Below are positions 38,240 to 51,513 of a stretch of 64,000 bases of DNA, one piece after another; position 1 is the first letter of the stretch; each line of letters starts with the position of its first letter. Below the pieces are notes generated by a model, which had not been told where the DNA came from, did no database searches, and saw nothing but the letters and a program-made list of their open reading frames with translations. Position numbers and translations under genes: made by a program. Source of the DNA: Rhodococcus phenolicus (GTDB lineage Bacteria > Actinomycetota > Actinomycetes > Mycobacteriales > Mycobacteriaceae); contig NZ_LRRH01000061.1 in the NCBI RefSeq assembly GCF_001646785.1, positions 114,979 to 178,978 of the forward strand, given 5' to 3'.

Positions 38240-38269
38240 CCTCCGGTAGACCTGAAAGGGCACCGGAGG
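38240..38269 (-). promoter_or_regulatory. Ribosome-binding-site sequestering hairpin of terC
   Basis: In the RNA, ACCTCCGGT (ending the aptamer region, complement of 38262-38270) pairs with ACCGGAGG (complement of 38240-38247), which holds the GGAGG ribosome-binding site of terC. The same CCTCC can instead close the aptamer helix P1 with GGAGG (complement of 38363-38367). The two pairings exclude each other, so metal binding should free the ribosome-binding site. Confidence 0.7.
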
Positions 38270-38370
38270 TCTCTCCCGCCTGCGCGAGCGCAGACCGACA
38301 GTCCCGGGACGGCAACGCTGCCGCACGTGTTGACGGAACTGCCGCGGAAACGGGGATACTCCCCTCCACA
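38262..38370 (-). ncRNA. yybP-ykoY manganese riboswitch
   Basis: In the leader of terC, the RNA carries the conserved pieces of this riboswitch in order: GGAGGGGAGTA (L1 side, complement of 38357-38367), CCGTCAACACG, a GC-rich stem, GTCGGTC and the closing GAGAGACCTCC (complement of 38265-38275). Known members bind Mn2+ and turn on Mn exporters. Identified by eye from the conserved blocks; the boundaries are approximate. Confidence 0.78.
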
Positions 38371-38409
38371 ACGAGGTCCATTCAACCACACCGGCGGGCG
38401 TAATCCGTA

Positions 38410-41193
38410 TCAGGCCTGGTCGGCGACCGTGTCGTCGTCCCCGCCGCCTCCGCGGATCGAGTAGAGCAGGCCGTCGAGTTCGTCCGGTTTGACCAGGACC
38501 TCGCGGGCCTTCGACCCCTCGCTCGGACCGACTACACCGCGGGTCTCCATCAGGTCCATGAGCCGGCCGGCCTTCGCGAAACCGACGCGCAGCTTGCGCT
38601 GCAGCATCGAGGTGGATCCGAACTGGCTCGACACCACCAGTTCCACGGCCTGGAGGAACACGTCGAGGTCGTCACCGATGTCGGGATCGACGTCCTTCTT
38701 CTCCCCGGCCTTCTGAGTCGTGACGCCCTCGGTGTACTCCGGCTCGGCCTGGTTCTTCGTGAAGTCGACGACGGCGGCGATCTCTTCATCGGTGATGAAG
38801 GCGCCCTGCATACGCTGCGGCTTGCCCGCCCCCATCGGCAGGAACAACCCGTCTCCCATACCGATGAGCTTCTCGGCGCCCGGCTGGTCGAGGATGACGC
38901 GTGAGTCGGTGAGCGACGAGGTCGCGAAGGCCAGCCGCGACGGAACGTTCGTCTTGATCAGGCCGGTGACGACGTCCACCGACGGTCGCTGGGTGGCCAG
39001 CACGAGATGGATACCCGCGGCGCGGGCCTTCTGCGTGATCCGCACGATCGATTCCTCGACTTCACGGGGCGCGGTCATCATCAGGTCGGCGAGCTCGTCG
39101 ACGATTGCCAGGATGTACGGGTACGGCCGGTACACCCGTTCGCTGCCGAGCGGCGCGGTGATCTCCCCCGAACGCACCTTGGTGTTGAAGTCGTCGATGT
39201 GCCGGACCCGGTTGGCCTGCATGTCCTGGTATCGCTGCTCCATCTCCTCGACGAGCCATGCCAGCGCCGCCGCGGCCTTCTTCGGCTGCGTGATGATCGG
39301 AGTGATGAGGTGCGGGATGCCCTCGTAGGGAGTCAGCTCGACCATCTTCGGGTCGATGAGGATCATCCGCACGTCCTCGGGTGTCGCCCGGATCAGCAGC
39401 GACACCAGCATCGAGTTGACGAAGCTGGACTTACCGGAACCGGTGGACCCCGCGACGAGCAGATGCGGCATCTTCGCGAGATTGGCGTGCACGAAATCGC
39501 CCTCGATGTCCTTGCCGAGACCGATCACCAAGGGATGCTGATCCTTGCGGGTGCTCGGCGCGGCGAGCACGTCGGCCAGGCGGACCAGCTCGCGGTCGGA
39601 GTTGGGAACCTCGATGCCGACCGCGGACTTTCCGGGGATCGGGGCCAGCAGGCGCACGTTGTCCGTCGCGACCGCGTAGGCGATGTTGCGGGCCAGCGCG
39701 GTGATCTTCTCGACCTTGACGCCGGGGCCGAGTTCGACCTCGTAGCGGGTGACGGTCGGGCCGCGGGTGAAACCGGTGACCGCCGCGTCGATCTTGAACT
39801 GTTCGAGGACCTCGGTGATCGAGTCGATCATCTGGTCGTTCGCCGACGATCGGGTCTTCGGCGGATCGCCCTTCTGGAGCAACCCGACGGACGGCAGCGT
39901 GTAGTCGCCGTCGACGACCCGTTCCGGCACCATCGCGTCGAGTTCGTCGGCCTCGTCGACGGCCGGCGTCGGCGGAGGTGCGGGCTTCGGAGTGGGCTTG
40001 GGCCGGGCTCGTTGCCGGGGCGGTTCGGGTACGGGTTCGGGTTCCGGAGCGGGCGGTGCCTCGAACGGCTTGGTCGGCGGCGAATCCCACAGGGGCAGCA
40101 CCTCGGTGCGGGCATTGCCGTCGAATTCGTCGGTCGGATAGTTCTCGGCCGGCGTGCGGCGACGCCGCGAGCGGCGTTCGGTGGGGTACCCGTCGGCGTC
40201 GAACAATGCCGGATCGTGGTCGTCGTACAGCGGCTCGTCGTGATCGTCGTACTCGTCGAAGTCGCCGTACTCGTCGTCTGCGCGGTAGGACAGCCCGAAG
40301 TAGTCGCGGAACAGGCCGGGCAGTTCACGGACGGTGGTGCCGGTGACGAGCAGGATGCCGAAACCGGCCGCCAGCACCATCAGCGGCACCGACAACCAGA
40401 CGGTCAGGCCCGAGGTGAGGGGTCCCCCCACCGCCGCGCCGACGAATCCGGCTCCCTGCGAGCGGCCCTCCGGGCTGGTGGGCGACCCGGAGGCGATGTG
40501 CCAGAGGCCGAGAGCGGGCAACCCGACGAGCAGGCCGCCGAGGATCAGACGCGGGCGGATCTCGGGGCGCGGCTCGGTGCGCATGAGAACCACGGCGATG
40601 CCGATGGCGACCAGGGGCAGAACGGCGCTGGCGCCGCCGGTGACCGCGCGTACCCCCGATTCGATCCAGCCGCCGACCGGACCACCGACGCCGAACCACA
40701 CGCTGCCGGCGACGACGACGCCGAGCGCGATCAGTCCGAGTCCAATGCCGTCGCGGCGGTGACCGTGTTCGATATCACCCGCCTTGCCCATCGTGCGGAC
40801 GGTGGCGCCGAGACCGCGGGCGATCATGAACCATCCGGCCCCGATCCCCCTGCCGATGGAATCGAGCACGCTGGGGCCGCGGCGGCCGGAGGCGGAGGTC
40901 GCAGCCGCGCGTGCCGGGCGCGTGGACGCGGCGGACCGACGTGCCGGGGCGCGCCCGGAGGACGGTGCGGACCGGCGTTTGGCCGCACCGTTCTTCGCGG
41001 CACCCGACTTCGCGGTGCCGCCCTTGGCCGCGCCGCCCTTGGCGGTGGAATTCCTCGACGTTCCGCTCTTCGTGGAACCACCGGCGGACCGGCTCGCGGC
41101 GGCGGACCGGCTGGAGGTCCCGGCCGAGCCGCGCGTTGTCGACCTCGACCGGGAGGTCGTGGACGATCCGCGACTGCTCGACTTTCCTGCCAT
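38410..41193 (-). CDS. ftsK: DNA translocase FtsK
   Basis: 927 residues. Residues 1-125 are a basic low-complexity leader with repeats of the kind KGGAAKGGTAKSGAAKNG. Four membrane helices follow (about 135-310), then an acidic and proline-rich linker with YDDHDEPLYDDHDP, and from about 430 the motor: Walker A LVAGSTGSGKSS near residue 580, Walker B ILAIVDELADLMM, LATQRPSVDVVTG and DQPGAEKLIGMGDGLF. The C-terminal winged-helix gamma domain (SQFGSTSMLQRKLRVGFAKA) reads polar DNA sequences. Acts at the septum in chromosome segregation. Neighbour of RNase J, as in mycobacteria. Confidence 0.96.
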   Translation of the reverse strand: MAGKSSSRGSSTTSRSRSTTRGSAGTSSRSAAASRSAGGSTKSGTSRNSTAKGGAAKGGTAKSGAAKNGAAKRRSAPSSGRAPARRSAASTRPARAAATSASGRRGPSVLDSIGRGIGAGWFMIARGLGATVRTMGKAGDIEHGHRRDGIGLGLIALGVVVAGSVWFGVGGPVGGWIESGVRAVTGGASAVLPLVAIGIAVVLMRTEPRPEIRPRLILGGLLVGLPALGLWHIASGSPTSPEGRSQGAGFVGAAVGGPLTSGLTVWLSVPLMVLAAGFGILLVTGTTVRELPGLFRDYFGLSYRADDEYGDFDEYDDHDEPLYDDHDPALFDADGYPTERRSRRRRTPAENYPTDEFDGNARTEVLPLWDSPPTKPFEAPPAPEPEPVPEPPRQRARPKPTPKPAPPPTPAVDEADELDAMVPERVVDGDYTLPSVGLLQKGDPPKTRSSANDQMIDSITEVLEQFKIDAAVTGFTRGPTVTRYEVELGPGVKVEKITALARNIAYAVATDNVRLLAPIPGKSAVGIEVPNSDRELVRLADVLAAPSTRKDQHPLVIGLGKDIEGDFVHANLAKMPHLLVAGSTGSGKSSFVNSMLVSLLIRATPEDVRMILIDPKMVELTPYEGIPHLITPIITQPKKAAAALAWLVEEMEQRYQDMQANRVRHIDDFNTKVRSGEITAPLGSERVYRPYPYILAIVDELADLMMTAPREVEESIVRITQKARAAGIHLVLATQRPSVDVVTGLIKTNVPSRLAFATSSLTDSRVILDQPGAEKLIGMGDGLFLPMGAGKPQRMQGAFITDEEIAAVVDFTKNQAEPEYTEGVTTQKAGEKKDVDPDIGDDLDVFLQAVELVVSSQFGSTSMLQRKLRVGFAKAGRLMDLMETRGVVGPSEGSKAREVLVKPDELDGLLYSIRGGGGDDDTVADQA

Positions 41194-41297
41194 ACCCGTC
41201 AGGTTAGCCGCTCGAACCCCATCGGAACCATCCGCAACACCGGTACCGGATCGCGGCTCGCGTCACAGCCACAGCCGTGACCTGCTGTTTCCTACGG

Positions 41298-41921
41298 TCA
41301 CACGCCACGTTGCGACGCAGTGAGTTCGTCGATGTCGGACTGTTCGCCGTCTGTCTCCAACCGAACCCGGTCGCGTCCGAAGGCGTGCAGCAGCAGCTCG
41401 GCCGGTTCTCCCCGCAGCACGACCGTGCGGGGTCCGCGTTTCCGGACGGTGACCCGCGAGCCGTCGGGGCGTTCGAAGACGACGGTCACGTCGCTGCCGC
41501 GGTAGCTGCGCCGCCCGATCTGCCGGGCCAGCCGCCACAGGTGGTCCTGATCCTCGGCGGGCAGGTGCCGGGGTTCCCAGCCCTCGCCGGCACGCCGGAC
41601 ATCCTCGTGATGGACGAACATCTCCCCCGCGTTCGCGACGGCGTCGACCAGGAACAGCGGCGACCACTTCGGCGGCCCGGACTCGATGTCGGCGAGCAGG
41701 TACGCCCACGGCCGGTCGGTGGCCGCGCGACGGACCTTCTCGGTGTGGTCGGCGAGCTGCGGCAGGACGATGCCGGGCATCGAATCGATCCGGCGCTCAC
41801 GCACCAGCAGGTGCGCGGCGAGGTCCCGGGTCGTCCAGTCACCGCAGAGGGTCGGCGCGTCCGGCCCGACCTCCGACATCGTGCGGATCAGTGCTGCGCG
41901 TTCACGTTTGGCCAGGGTCAC
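41298..41921 (-). CDS. TIGR03085-family (mycothiol-dependent maleylpyruvate isomerase-like) protein
   Basis: 207 residues, DinB/MDMPI-like four-helix bundle. Starts VTLAKRERAALIRTMSEVGP; the putative metal histidines are in LAAHLLVRERR and VHHEDVRRA, and the middle CGDWTTRDL is typical. This family is actinobacterial and often thought to use mycothiol, but the reaction is unknown. GTG 41921 coincides with the family start; an upstream in-frame ATG at 41960 would add 13 residues. Downstream of RNase J on the same strand, 61 bp away. Confidence 0.83.
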   Translation of the reverse strand: MTLAKRERAALIRTMSEVGPDAPTLCGDWTTRDLAAHLLVRERRIDSMPGIVLPQLADHTEKVRRAATDRPWAYLLADIESGPPKWSPLFLVDAVANAGEMFVHHEDVRRAGEGWEPRHLPAEDQDHLWRLARQIGRRSYRGSDVTVVFERPDGSRVTVRKRGPRTVVLRGEPAELLLHAFGRDRVRLETDGEQSDIDELTASQRGV

Positions 41922-41955
41922 CGCGCCGACGGTACACGGCACAACACCCACCGTC

Positions 41956-41982
41956 ACCACCGCGGCGGCGCCGCCGCGGTGG

Positions 41983-41983
<1 letters not shown>
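41956..41983. terminator. Perfect 28-bp palindrome at the end of the RNase J gene
   Basis: Two 14-base arms meet without a spacer (41956-41969 and 41970-41983), made of ACCACCGCGGCGGC and its complement. It touches the RNase J stop codon at 41983-41985. As RNA it forms a very stable hairpin, probably a terminator or 3'-end stabiliser; there is no T-run. Confidence 0.55.
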
Positions 41984-45523
<3,540 letters not shown>

Positions 45524-45603
45524 CGCATTCTCCTGCCTTCGCTCACGACCTCTGGTGCGAACGGTAGCGGTGACGCGCCGGCCCCACCGAGGCGAAGCCA
45601 CGG

Positions 45604-45645
45604 TGATGTCACCGCGATGCTTGACCGATGTCAAAAATGACATCA
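45604..45645 (+). promoter_or_regulatory. Repeated TGATGTCA sites upstream of the HicB-like gene
   Basis: Three copies of one 8-base half-site: TGATGTCA at 45604-45611, CGATGTCA at 45626-45633 and the inverted TGACATCA at 45638-45645. The last two form a perfect inverted repeat GATGTCA-AAAA-TGACATC. They end 10 bases before the ATG at 45656, which fits autorepression by the encoded ribbon-helix-helix protein; binding is inferred. Confidence 0.6.
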
Positions 45646-45655
45646 CGATGGCGTC

Positions 45656-46255
45656 ATGAACATCGACACCTATACAGCCGCCGTGACCGACGCCGTGCTC
45701 GCCGCGGCCGAACTCGGTGACGAACAGACCCGCCGCACCGCGGCCGCCCTGGCCACCGCGATCGCCGCGCCCGTCCGGCTCGCGATGCTCGACGCGCTCT
45801 CCGATCTCGCCACCGAGGTCTCCGATCAGCTCGGGGACCGCCGCGTGACGGTCCGCCTGGACGGGCGCGACGCGGTGGTCGAGGTCCACCACGGCCCCGA
45901 CCCGGAGGCCGAGACCCAGCCCCCGACCTTCGAGGAGGTCACCGGGGACATCAGCCGCGTGACGCTGCGACTCGTCGAGCAGATCAAATCCCGCGCCGAG
46001 GAAGCCGCCGCGCAGAACGGGCTCTCGCTCAACACGTGGGTCGCGCAGGCCGTACAGGGCGCGCTGCGTGACCAGATGCGCTACCAGTCCTCCGGATTCG
46101 ACCGGAACCGCTGGCCGCACGGCCCGTATCGGCGCCCCGGCACGCCCGGGCCCGGCACCTCGGACACCCGGAAGGACTCCGGTCCCGCAGGTCCCGGCCC
46201 CGAGCGATCCGGACCCGCTCCCGACAGCGGCGACACCGATCGCGACGACACGTGA
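45656..46255 (+). CDS. HicB-like / ribbon-helix-helix protein without an adjacent toxin
   Basis: 199 residues. Residues 1-90 form a helical then beta domain ([38 protein letters not shown]). Residues about 98-140 look like an Arc/HicB-type DNA-binding domain: [20 protein letters not shown], then [20 protein letters not shown]. The last 60 are a Pro/Gly/Asp-rich disordered tail. No HicA-like toxin lies on either side, so it is probably an autoregulated DNA-binding protein rather than half of a toxin-antitoxin pair. No ribosome-binding site is visible before the ATG; the message may be nearly leaderless. Divergent from thyX. Confidence 0.72.
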   Translation: MNIDTYTAAVTDAVLAAAELGDEQTRRTAAALATAIAAPVRLAMLDALSDLATEVSDQLGDRRVTVRLDGRDAVVEVHHGPDPEAETQPPTFEEVTGDISRVTLRLVEQIKSRAEEAAAQNGLSLNTWVAQAVQGALRDQMRYQSSGFDRNRWPHGPYRRPGTPGPGTSDTRKDSGPAGPGPERSGPAPDSGDTDRDDT

Positions 46256-46315
46256 GTGCCGATCGGGTGCGGTAGATTGCCGTCGCACCGCACCTGGAAC
46301 AAGGAGTGAAACCGG

Positions 46316-46753
46316 ATGGCCGTCAGCAGTTCCCTCACCTCGGAGATCAAGGCGACCCCGGAGCAGGTGATGGCCGCGATCGCAGCGGTGGACCGCCTTC
46401 CCGAGTGGTCCTCGGCCCACAAGTCCGTGACGATCGAGAGCACCCATCCGGACGGTCGCCCGCATCGGGTGCGCATGACCGTGTCGATCATCGGCATCAC
46501 CGACGAGCAGGTCGTCGACTACGCGTGGAACGGCGACGAATCGATGTCGTGGACGCTCGTCGAGAGCAGCCAGCAGAAGCAGCAGGACGGCGCGTACACC
46601 CTCACACCGTCGGCCGACGGCACTCGCGTCGAGTTCTCGCTCACCGTCGACCCGAAGATCCCGCTGCCCGGTTTCCTCGTCAAGAAGGCCCAGAAGATGG
46701 CGGTCGAGACGGCCAGCAAGGGCCTGGCCGGATTCGTCGCCAAGACGGTCTGA
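46316..46753 (+). CDS. SRPBCC-family (polyketide cyclase-like) protein
   Basis: 145 residues, START/Bet v1-like ligand-binding fold: [36 protein letters not shown], and the C-terminal helix [19 protein letters not shown]. Actinobacterial relatives bind hydrophobic small molecules or lack known activity. AAGGAG lies 9 bases before ATG 46316. Followed by the DUF3105 lipoprotein gene after 5 bp, so they are likely co-transcribed. Substrate unknown. Confidence 0.85.
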   Translation: MAVSSSLTSEIKATPEQVMAAIAAVDRLPEWSSAHKSVTIESTHPDGRPHRVRMTVSIIGITDEQVVDYAWNGDESMSWTLVESSQQKQQDGAYTLTPSADGTRVEFSLTVDPKIPLPGFLVKKAQKMAVETASKGLAGFVAKTV

Positions 46754-46758
46754 CCGCG

Positions 46759-47400
46759 ATGCGGAAGCCGTTCGCGGTGGTGGCCGCCGCCGTCCTCGCG
46801 ACCGTACTCGCCGGCTGCGGATCCGAGACCGACGGGAACGCACACCCCGATGCCGCGGCCGGAACCGATCCGGCGGCCGAGATCCAGGGGATCGAGATCG
46901 TCGACTATCCGGCGGGCGATCACGTCGGAGCGTCCCAGCGGGTCGCGTACGAATACAGTCCCCCGTTCGGTGGTCCCCACGACGCGGTGTGGGCGACCTG
47001 CACGGGCATCGTCTACCCGGCGCCGATCCGCAGCGAGAACGCGGTGCACTCGCTCGAGCACGGTGCGGTGTGGATCGCCTACGACCCCGAGCGCGTCTCC
47101 GGCGAGCAGCGGAATCTGCTCGCCGCACGAGTGGACGGTGTGACCTACATGCTCATGTCTCCGTATCCGGATCTCGCACAGCCGATCTCGCTGCAGTCGT
47201 GGGGACATCGGCTGTTCGTCGACGATGCCGACGATCCGCGCATCGATCGGTTCATCGACGCACTGCGCCTGAACCCGAACACCTACCCGGAGCCGGGTGC
47301 CACGTGCGCGACACTGCCGACGAGTTTCGACCCGGCGAATCCCCCGCCCTTCGAACCGGTTCCCGACCCGTCGGAACCCGGGGTCGTCCCCGAACGGTGA
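46759..47400 (+). CDS. DUF3105 lipoprotein
   Basis: 213 residues. Lipoprotein signal with VLAGC (Cys about residue 21). DUF3105 core: [18 protein letters not shown], then [20 protein letters not shown] with the conserved histidines, and [15 protein letters not shown]. Exported and anchored outside the membrane; no known activity, though the invariant His residues suggest metal binding. Starts 5 bp after the SRPBCC gene. Convergent with the flavodoxin-like gene. Confidence 0.88.
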   Translation: MRKPFAVVAAAVLATVLAGCGSETDGNAHPDAAAGTDPAAEIQGIEIVDYPAGDHVGASQRVAYEYSPPFGGPHDAVWATCTGIVYPAPIRSENAVHSLEHGAVWIAYDPERVSGEQRNLLAARVDGVTYMLMSPYPDLAQPISLQSWGHRLFVDDADDPRIDRFIDALRLNPNTYPEPGATCATLPTSFDPANPPPFEPVPDPSEPGVVPER

Positions 47401-47421
47401 GAGGATGCGGTCGCGGCGGCC

Positions 47422-47910
47422 CTACCCGTCCGCGACCGTCACCGCCACGGTGGCCCCCAGTTCGTAGCACTTCTCCCGCACCGCGCCGTCGATCGGTCCG
47501 GTGATCTCGACATCCGCGGCGGCCTGGACCAGTTCCAGGCCGGTGACGATCTTCCGTACCGACGTCACGGCACCGGACGTGTCGTTGTTGCCGTGGACCC
47601 ACAGTCCGTACGGGCGGCCGGCGACCGCGTCGAGGCACGGGTAGTACACGGTGTCGAAGAAATGTTTGAGGGCTCCGGACATGTATCCGAAGTTCGCCGA
47701 GGTACCGAACACGTAGCCGTCGGCGCCGAGGACGTCGGGCACGGTCGCGCCGAGCGCCGGAACCGAATGCACGCGCACGCCGGTGATCTCGGGGTCGTTC
47801 GCCCCGGCAAGCACCGCCTCGAGCAGCTCCCGGGTGGGCGGCGACGGCGTGTGGTGGACGACGAGCAGGACGCGCTCGCGCGGTTCGGTCGGGGCGTCGA
47901 GGTCGGTCAC
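47422..47910 (-). CDS. Flavodoxin-like NAD(P)H-dependent oxidoreductase
   Basis: 162 residues with a flavodoxin fold: RVLLVVHHTPSPPTRELLEA in place of the first phosphate-binding loop, then ADGYVFGTSANFGYMSGALK and FFDTVYYPCLDAVAGRPYGL, which form the FMN-binding and dimer regions of NmoA/WrbA-like flavoproteins. Electron donor and acceptor unknown. GTG 47910 has a weak ribosome-binding site. Lies 10 bp after the TPR-protein gene on the same strand. Confidence 0.8.
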   Translation of the reverse strand: MTDLDAPTEPRERVLLVVHHTPSPPTRELLEAVLAGANDPEITGVRVHSVPALGATVPDVLGADGYVFGTSANFGYMSGALKHFFDTVYYPCLDAVAGRPYGLWVHGNNDTSGAVTSVRKIVTGLELVQAAADVEITGPIDGAVREKCYELGATVAVTVADG

Positions 47911-47920
47911 ACGGTGCAGA

Positions 47921-48397
47921 CTACGACGGGTTTCCGTCGCGTTCGAGCTTCTCGAGTGCCACCGCGCGGCGCATGGTCTCGCGGGCGCGGGACCGGTCGC
48001 CGGCATGGTCGTACGCGCGGGCCAGCCGGTACGAGTTGCGCCAGTTGTCGGGATCCGCTTCCCACTCCTGCTTGACCTGCTGGAAAAGGGCGTCGGCGGC
48101 GTCCCGGTCGACGCGCCCGGACGGCATCCGCGGGAGGCCGCTGACGTCGAGGTCCAGACCCTCGTCGTGGATGCGACGCGCGAGATGCTGATGCTGGAGT
48201 CCCGCCCGGATCGTGGCGTAGACGATCCACACGCCGATGAGCGGCAGCAGCAGCACGCCGATGCCGAGACCGACCGCCGCCACCTCGCCGGTACCGACCA
48301 GTTCGATCCCCACCCTGCCGAGCAGCACGAAGTAGAAGACGAGCGCGACCACGATGAACGCGATCGGCACGAGGACCTTGGTCAGTTCGTTCTTCAC
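47921..48397 (-). CDS. Membrane protein with a TPR-like tail
   Basis: 158 residues. Two membrane helices (about 5-25 and 35-57) are followed by a cytoplasmic segment ending in a single tetratricopeptide-like unit, NWRNSYRLARAYDHAGDRSR then ARETMRRAVALEKLE. No enzyme motif. GTG 48397 (VKNELTKVLVPIAF) is preferred over ATG 48463, because the hydrophobic helix starts right after it and the extra 22 residues look non-coding. In a two-gene unit with the flavodoxin-like protein. Function unknown. Confidence 0.7.
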   Translation of the reverse strand: MKNELTKVLVPIAFIVVALVFYFVLLGRVGIELVGTGEVAAVGLGIGVLLLPLIGVWIVYATIRAGLQHQHLARRIHDEGLDLDVSGLPRMPSGRVDRDAADALFQQVKQEWEADPDNWRNSYRLARAYDHAGDRSRARETMRRAVALEKLERDGNPS

Positions 48398-48510
48398 GGC
48401 CCGATTGTCGCAGGCCGTGTCCCGGTGCCCGCGCTCGAGCGCCGCCGAGGTGAGCGCGCCCACGTGCGCGCACCCTTGACGGTCCTGCGGCCACAGCGTC
48501 CACTGGTCTC

Positions 48511-49308
48511 ATGCAGTTCGCCGCCCCCGCCGAGCAGTACGACCGGTTCATGGGCCGCTACGCCCCCACACTCGCGACCGCGCTCTCGGACGCCGCAGGA
48601 GTGACCTCCGGGCTCCGGGTGTGCGATGTCGGTTGCGGCCCGGGAGGTCTGACCGCGGAGATGGTGTCCCGGGTGGGACCGAACCGCGTCGCCGCGATCG
48701 ATCCGGCGCCGCAGTTCGCCGCGGCGTGCCGGGAACGCAATGCCGGGGTCGACGTGCGCGTGGGTGTGGCCGAGGATCTGCCGTGGCCGGACGATACGTT
48801 CGACGTCACGGCGGCGTCGCTGGTGATCGGATTCATGTCCGACCCCGACCTCGGAGTACGGGAGATGGCCCGGGTCACCCGGCCCGGCGGCACCGTCGCA
48901 GCGTGCATGTGGGACATCGCCTCCGGCGGCATGACGATGCTGCGGGTGTTCTGGTCGGCGGTGCGCAGCGTCGTCCCCGATGCCACCGGAGAGACCGCGA
49001 TGGCCGGAACCACCGAGGGCGACATCGCCGAGCGATTCCGTCGCGCCGGACTCGACGAGGTGATCGCGGGGAAACTGATCGCCCGCGCGGACTACGCCGA
49101 TTTCGACGATTTCTGGGAGCCGTTCACCTTCGCGGTCGGACCGGCCGGCAGCTACCTCCGGACCCTGACCGCCGACCAGCGGACCGCAGTCCGCGAGGCG
49201 TGCCGGGCGGATCTTCCGGCGTCCGGGGCTTTCTCGCTCGACGCCCGCGCCTGGTATGCGCGGGCCACGATTCCCCGTGGCGCCGGCCGCCGCCCCGCCA
49301 CCCCGTGA
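48511..49308 (+). CDS. SAM-dependent methyltransferase (class I, type 11)
   Basis: 265 residues. SAM-binding motif I VCDVGCGPGGLTAEMVS near residues 37-53, motif II VAAIDPAPQFAAACRE, and post-motifs GVAEDLPWPDDTFDVTAASL and MARVTRPGGTVAACMW. Methyl acceptor unknown; the sequence resembles the UbiE/Methyltransf_11 group. Opens with QYDRFMGRYAP, typical of a small actinobacterial subfamily. Stands alone between the TPR gene and dapB, convergent with dapB. Confidence 0.88.
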   Translation: MQFAAPAEQYDRFMGRYAPTLATALSDAAGVTSGLRVCDVGCGPGGLTAEMVSRVGPNRVAAIDPAPQFAAACRERNAGVDVRVGVAEDLPWPDDTFDVTAASLVIGFMSDPDLGVREMARVTRPGGTVAACMWDIASGGMTMLRVFWSAVRSVVPDATGETAMAGTTEGDIAERFRRAGLDEVIAGKLIARADYADFDDFWEPFTFAVGPAGSYLRTLTADQRTAVREACRADLPASGAFSLDARAWYARATIPRGAGRRPATP

Positions 49309-49317
49309 GCCGCCCTG

Positions 49318-50094
<777 letters not shown>

Positions 50095-50169
50095 TCACGT
50101 CCGTCGCACAAGAGCGTACGCAACCAGGTTGCCCCGCCGGTCAGGCGGTCGCGCACGCCCGGTCGTGCC

Positions 50170-51513
50170 TCATCCGACGATGCCGCGCACCGATGCGGGG
50201 AGATCGCGGGCACGACGGTAGGGCCCGACGACGGCGGCGGCGAACGGCCGGTTCAGCAGTTCCGCCGCCACGGCGCGCACCTCGTCGGAGGTGACCCCGG
50301 CGATGCGTTCGAGGGTGGAGCTGACGCTCCAGTGGGTGCCGTAGCTGAGTTCGCTGCGCCCGATCCGGTGCATCCGGGCCCCGGTGTCCTCGAGTCCGAG
50401 CACCAGGCCGCCGCGCAGCGAGCCCTTCGCCCGCGCACATTCGGCGTCGGTGATGCCGTGCTCGGCGACGTCGCGCAGCACTTCCCGGACGACGGTCGTG
50501 ACCTCGCGCAGGTTCTCCGGCTGGCAGCCGGCGTAGATCGAGAACGCGCCGGTGTCGGCGAACGTATCGACCCCGGAGTAGACGGAGTACGCGAGCCCGC
50601 GCTTCTCGCGCACCTCCTGGAACAGCCGCGAGCTGAGGCCACCGCCGATCGCGGCGTTGAGCACCGACAGCGCCCAGCGGCGTCCGTCGTGCCGCCCGAA
50701 CGCGCGCACCCCGAGCGACAGGTGCGTCTGCTCCCCGTCGTGTTCGGTGATGCTCAGTGCCGGTGCCGTGCGCAGCCGCGCCTGCCCCTCCCGGCGCGGC
50801 GCCGGCTCGGCCCCCTGGTGGAGGTGGTCGGAGAAGGCGCGGCGCACGAGCTCGACGGTGTGGTCGTGGTCGACGTTGCCGGCGACCGCCACGACCATCC
50901 GCTCGGGGGTGTAGCGCCGGACATGGAACGAGTGGAGCTGGCTGCGGCGCATCGACTCGATCGACTCGACCGAGCCGATGACGGGGCGGCCGATGGGATG
51001 CTCTCCGTAGAGGGCGGTGAGGAAGCTGTCGCCGAGCAGGTCCTCGGGGTCGTCGTCGCGCATCGCGATCTCCTCGAGCACCACCTGCCGTTCGACGTCG
51101 ACGTCGACGCTGCGGCACAGTCCGCGCAGCACCACATCGGCGACGACATCGACGGCGAGCGGGAGGTCGTCGTCGAGGACGTGTGCGTAGAAGCACGTGT
51201 GTTCCTTGGACGTGAATGCGTTGAGTTCACCGCCGACCCCGTCGACGAGTTCGGCGATGTCGAGCGCGGTGCGCGTCGGGGTGGCCTTGAAGAGCAGGTG
51301 CTCGAGGAAGTGGGCGGCACCGGCGACGGACGGCTGCTCGTCGCGGGACCCGACCCCGACCCAGATGCCGACGGCGGCGGACCGCACGCCCGGTACGTGC
51401 TCGGTGACGACACGGACACCGCCGGGCAGGACGGTGCGCCGCACACCGGAATCCGCAACGGCTGCGGCAAGGTCGGCGGTGGTGGCGGAGGGGGTACGGC
51501 GGTTGGAAGCCAT
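50170..51513 (-). CDS. M16-family zinc peptidase (PepR/processing-peptidase type)
   Basis: 447 residues. Inverted zinc motif HFLEHLLFK (HxxEH) near residue 70, with the third ligand glutamate expected about 75 residues later (VVLEEIAMRDDD); the C-terminal half has GGGLSSRLFQEVREKRGLAY, the family substrate-binding R-Y segment. Corresponds to Rv2782c, which in M. tuberculosis lies directly beside the pnp gene; here nine kilobases of nitrate-reductase genes separate them. ATG 51513 is preferred; ATG 51570 is in frame upstream. Confidence 0.93.
   Translation of the reverse strand: MASNRRTPSATTADLAAAVADSGVRRTVLPGGVRVVTEHVPGVRSAAVGIWVGVGSRDEQPSVAGAAHFLEHLLFKATPTRTALDIAELVDGVGGELNAFTSKEHTCFYAHVLDDDLPLAVDVVADVVLRGLCRSVDVDVERQVVLEEIAMRDDDPEDLLGDSFLTALYGEHPIGRPVIGSVESIESMRRSQLHSFHVRRYTPERMVVAVAGNVDHDHTVELVRRAFSDHLHQGAEPAPRREGQARLRTAPALSITEHDGEQTHLSLGVRAFGRHDGRRWALSVLNAAIGGGLSSRLFQEVREKRGLAYSVYSGVDTFADTGAFSIYAGCQPENLREVTTVVREVLRDVAEHGITDAECARAKGSLRGGLVLGLEDTGARMHRIGRSELSYGTHWSVSSTLERIAGVTSDEVRAVAAELLNRPFAAAVVGPYRRARDLPASVRGIVG

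Noticed and set aside
38999..41280. Long plus-strand open frame antisense to ftsK.
   Set aside because: Composition (Asp/Gly/Arg/Val rich) is a shadow of ftsK; no domain.
45656..46255. A full HicAB toxin-antitoxin pair.
   Set aside because: No small HicA-like double-stranded RNA-binding protein is encoded on either side; the neighbours are thyX and an SRPBCC protein.
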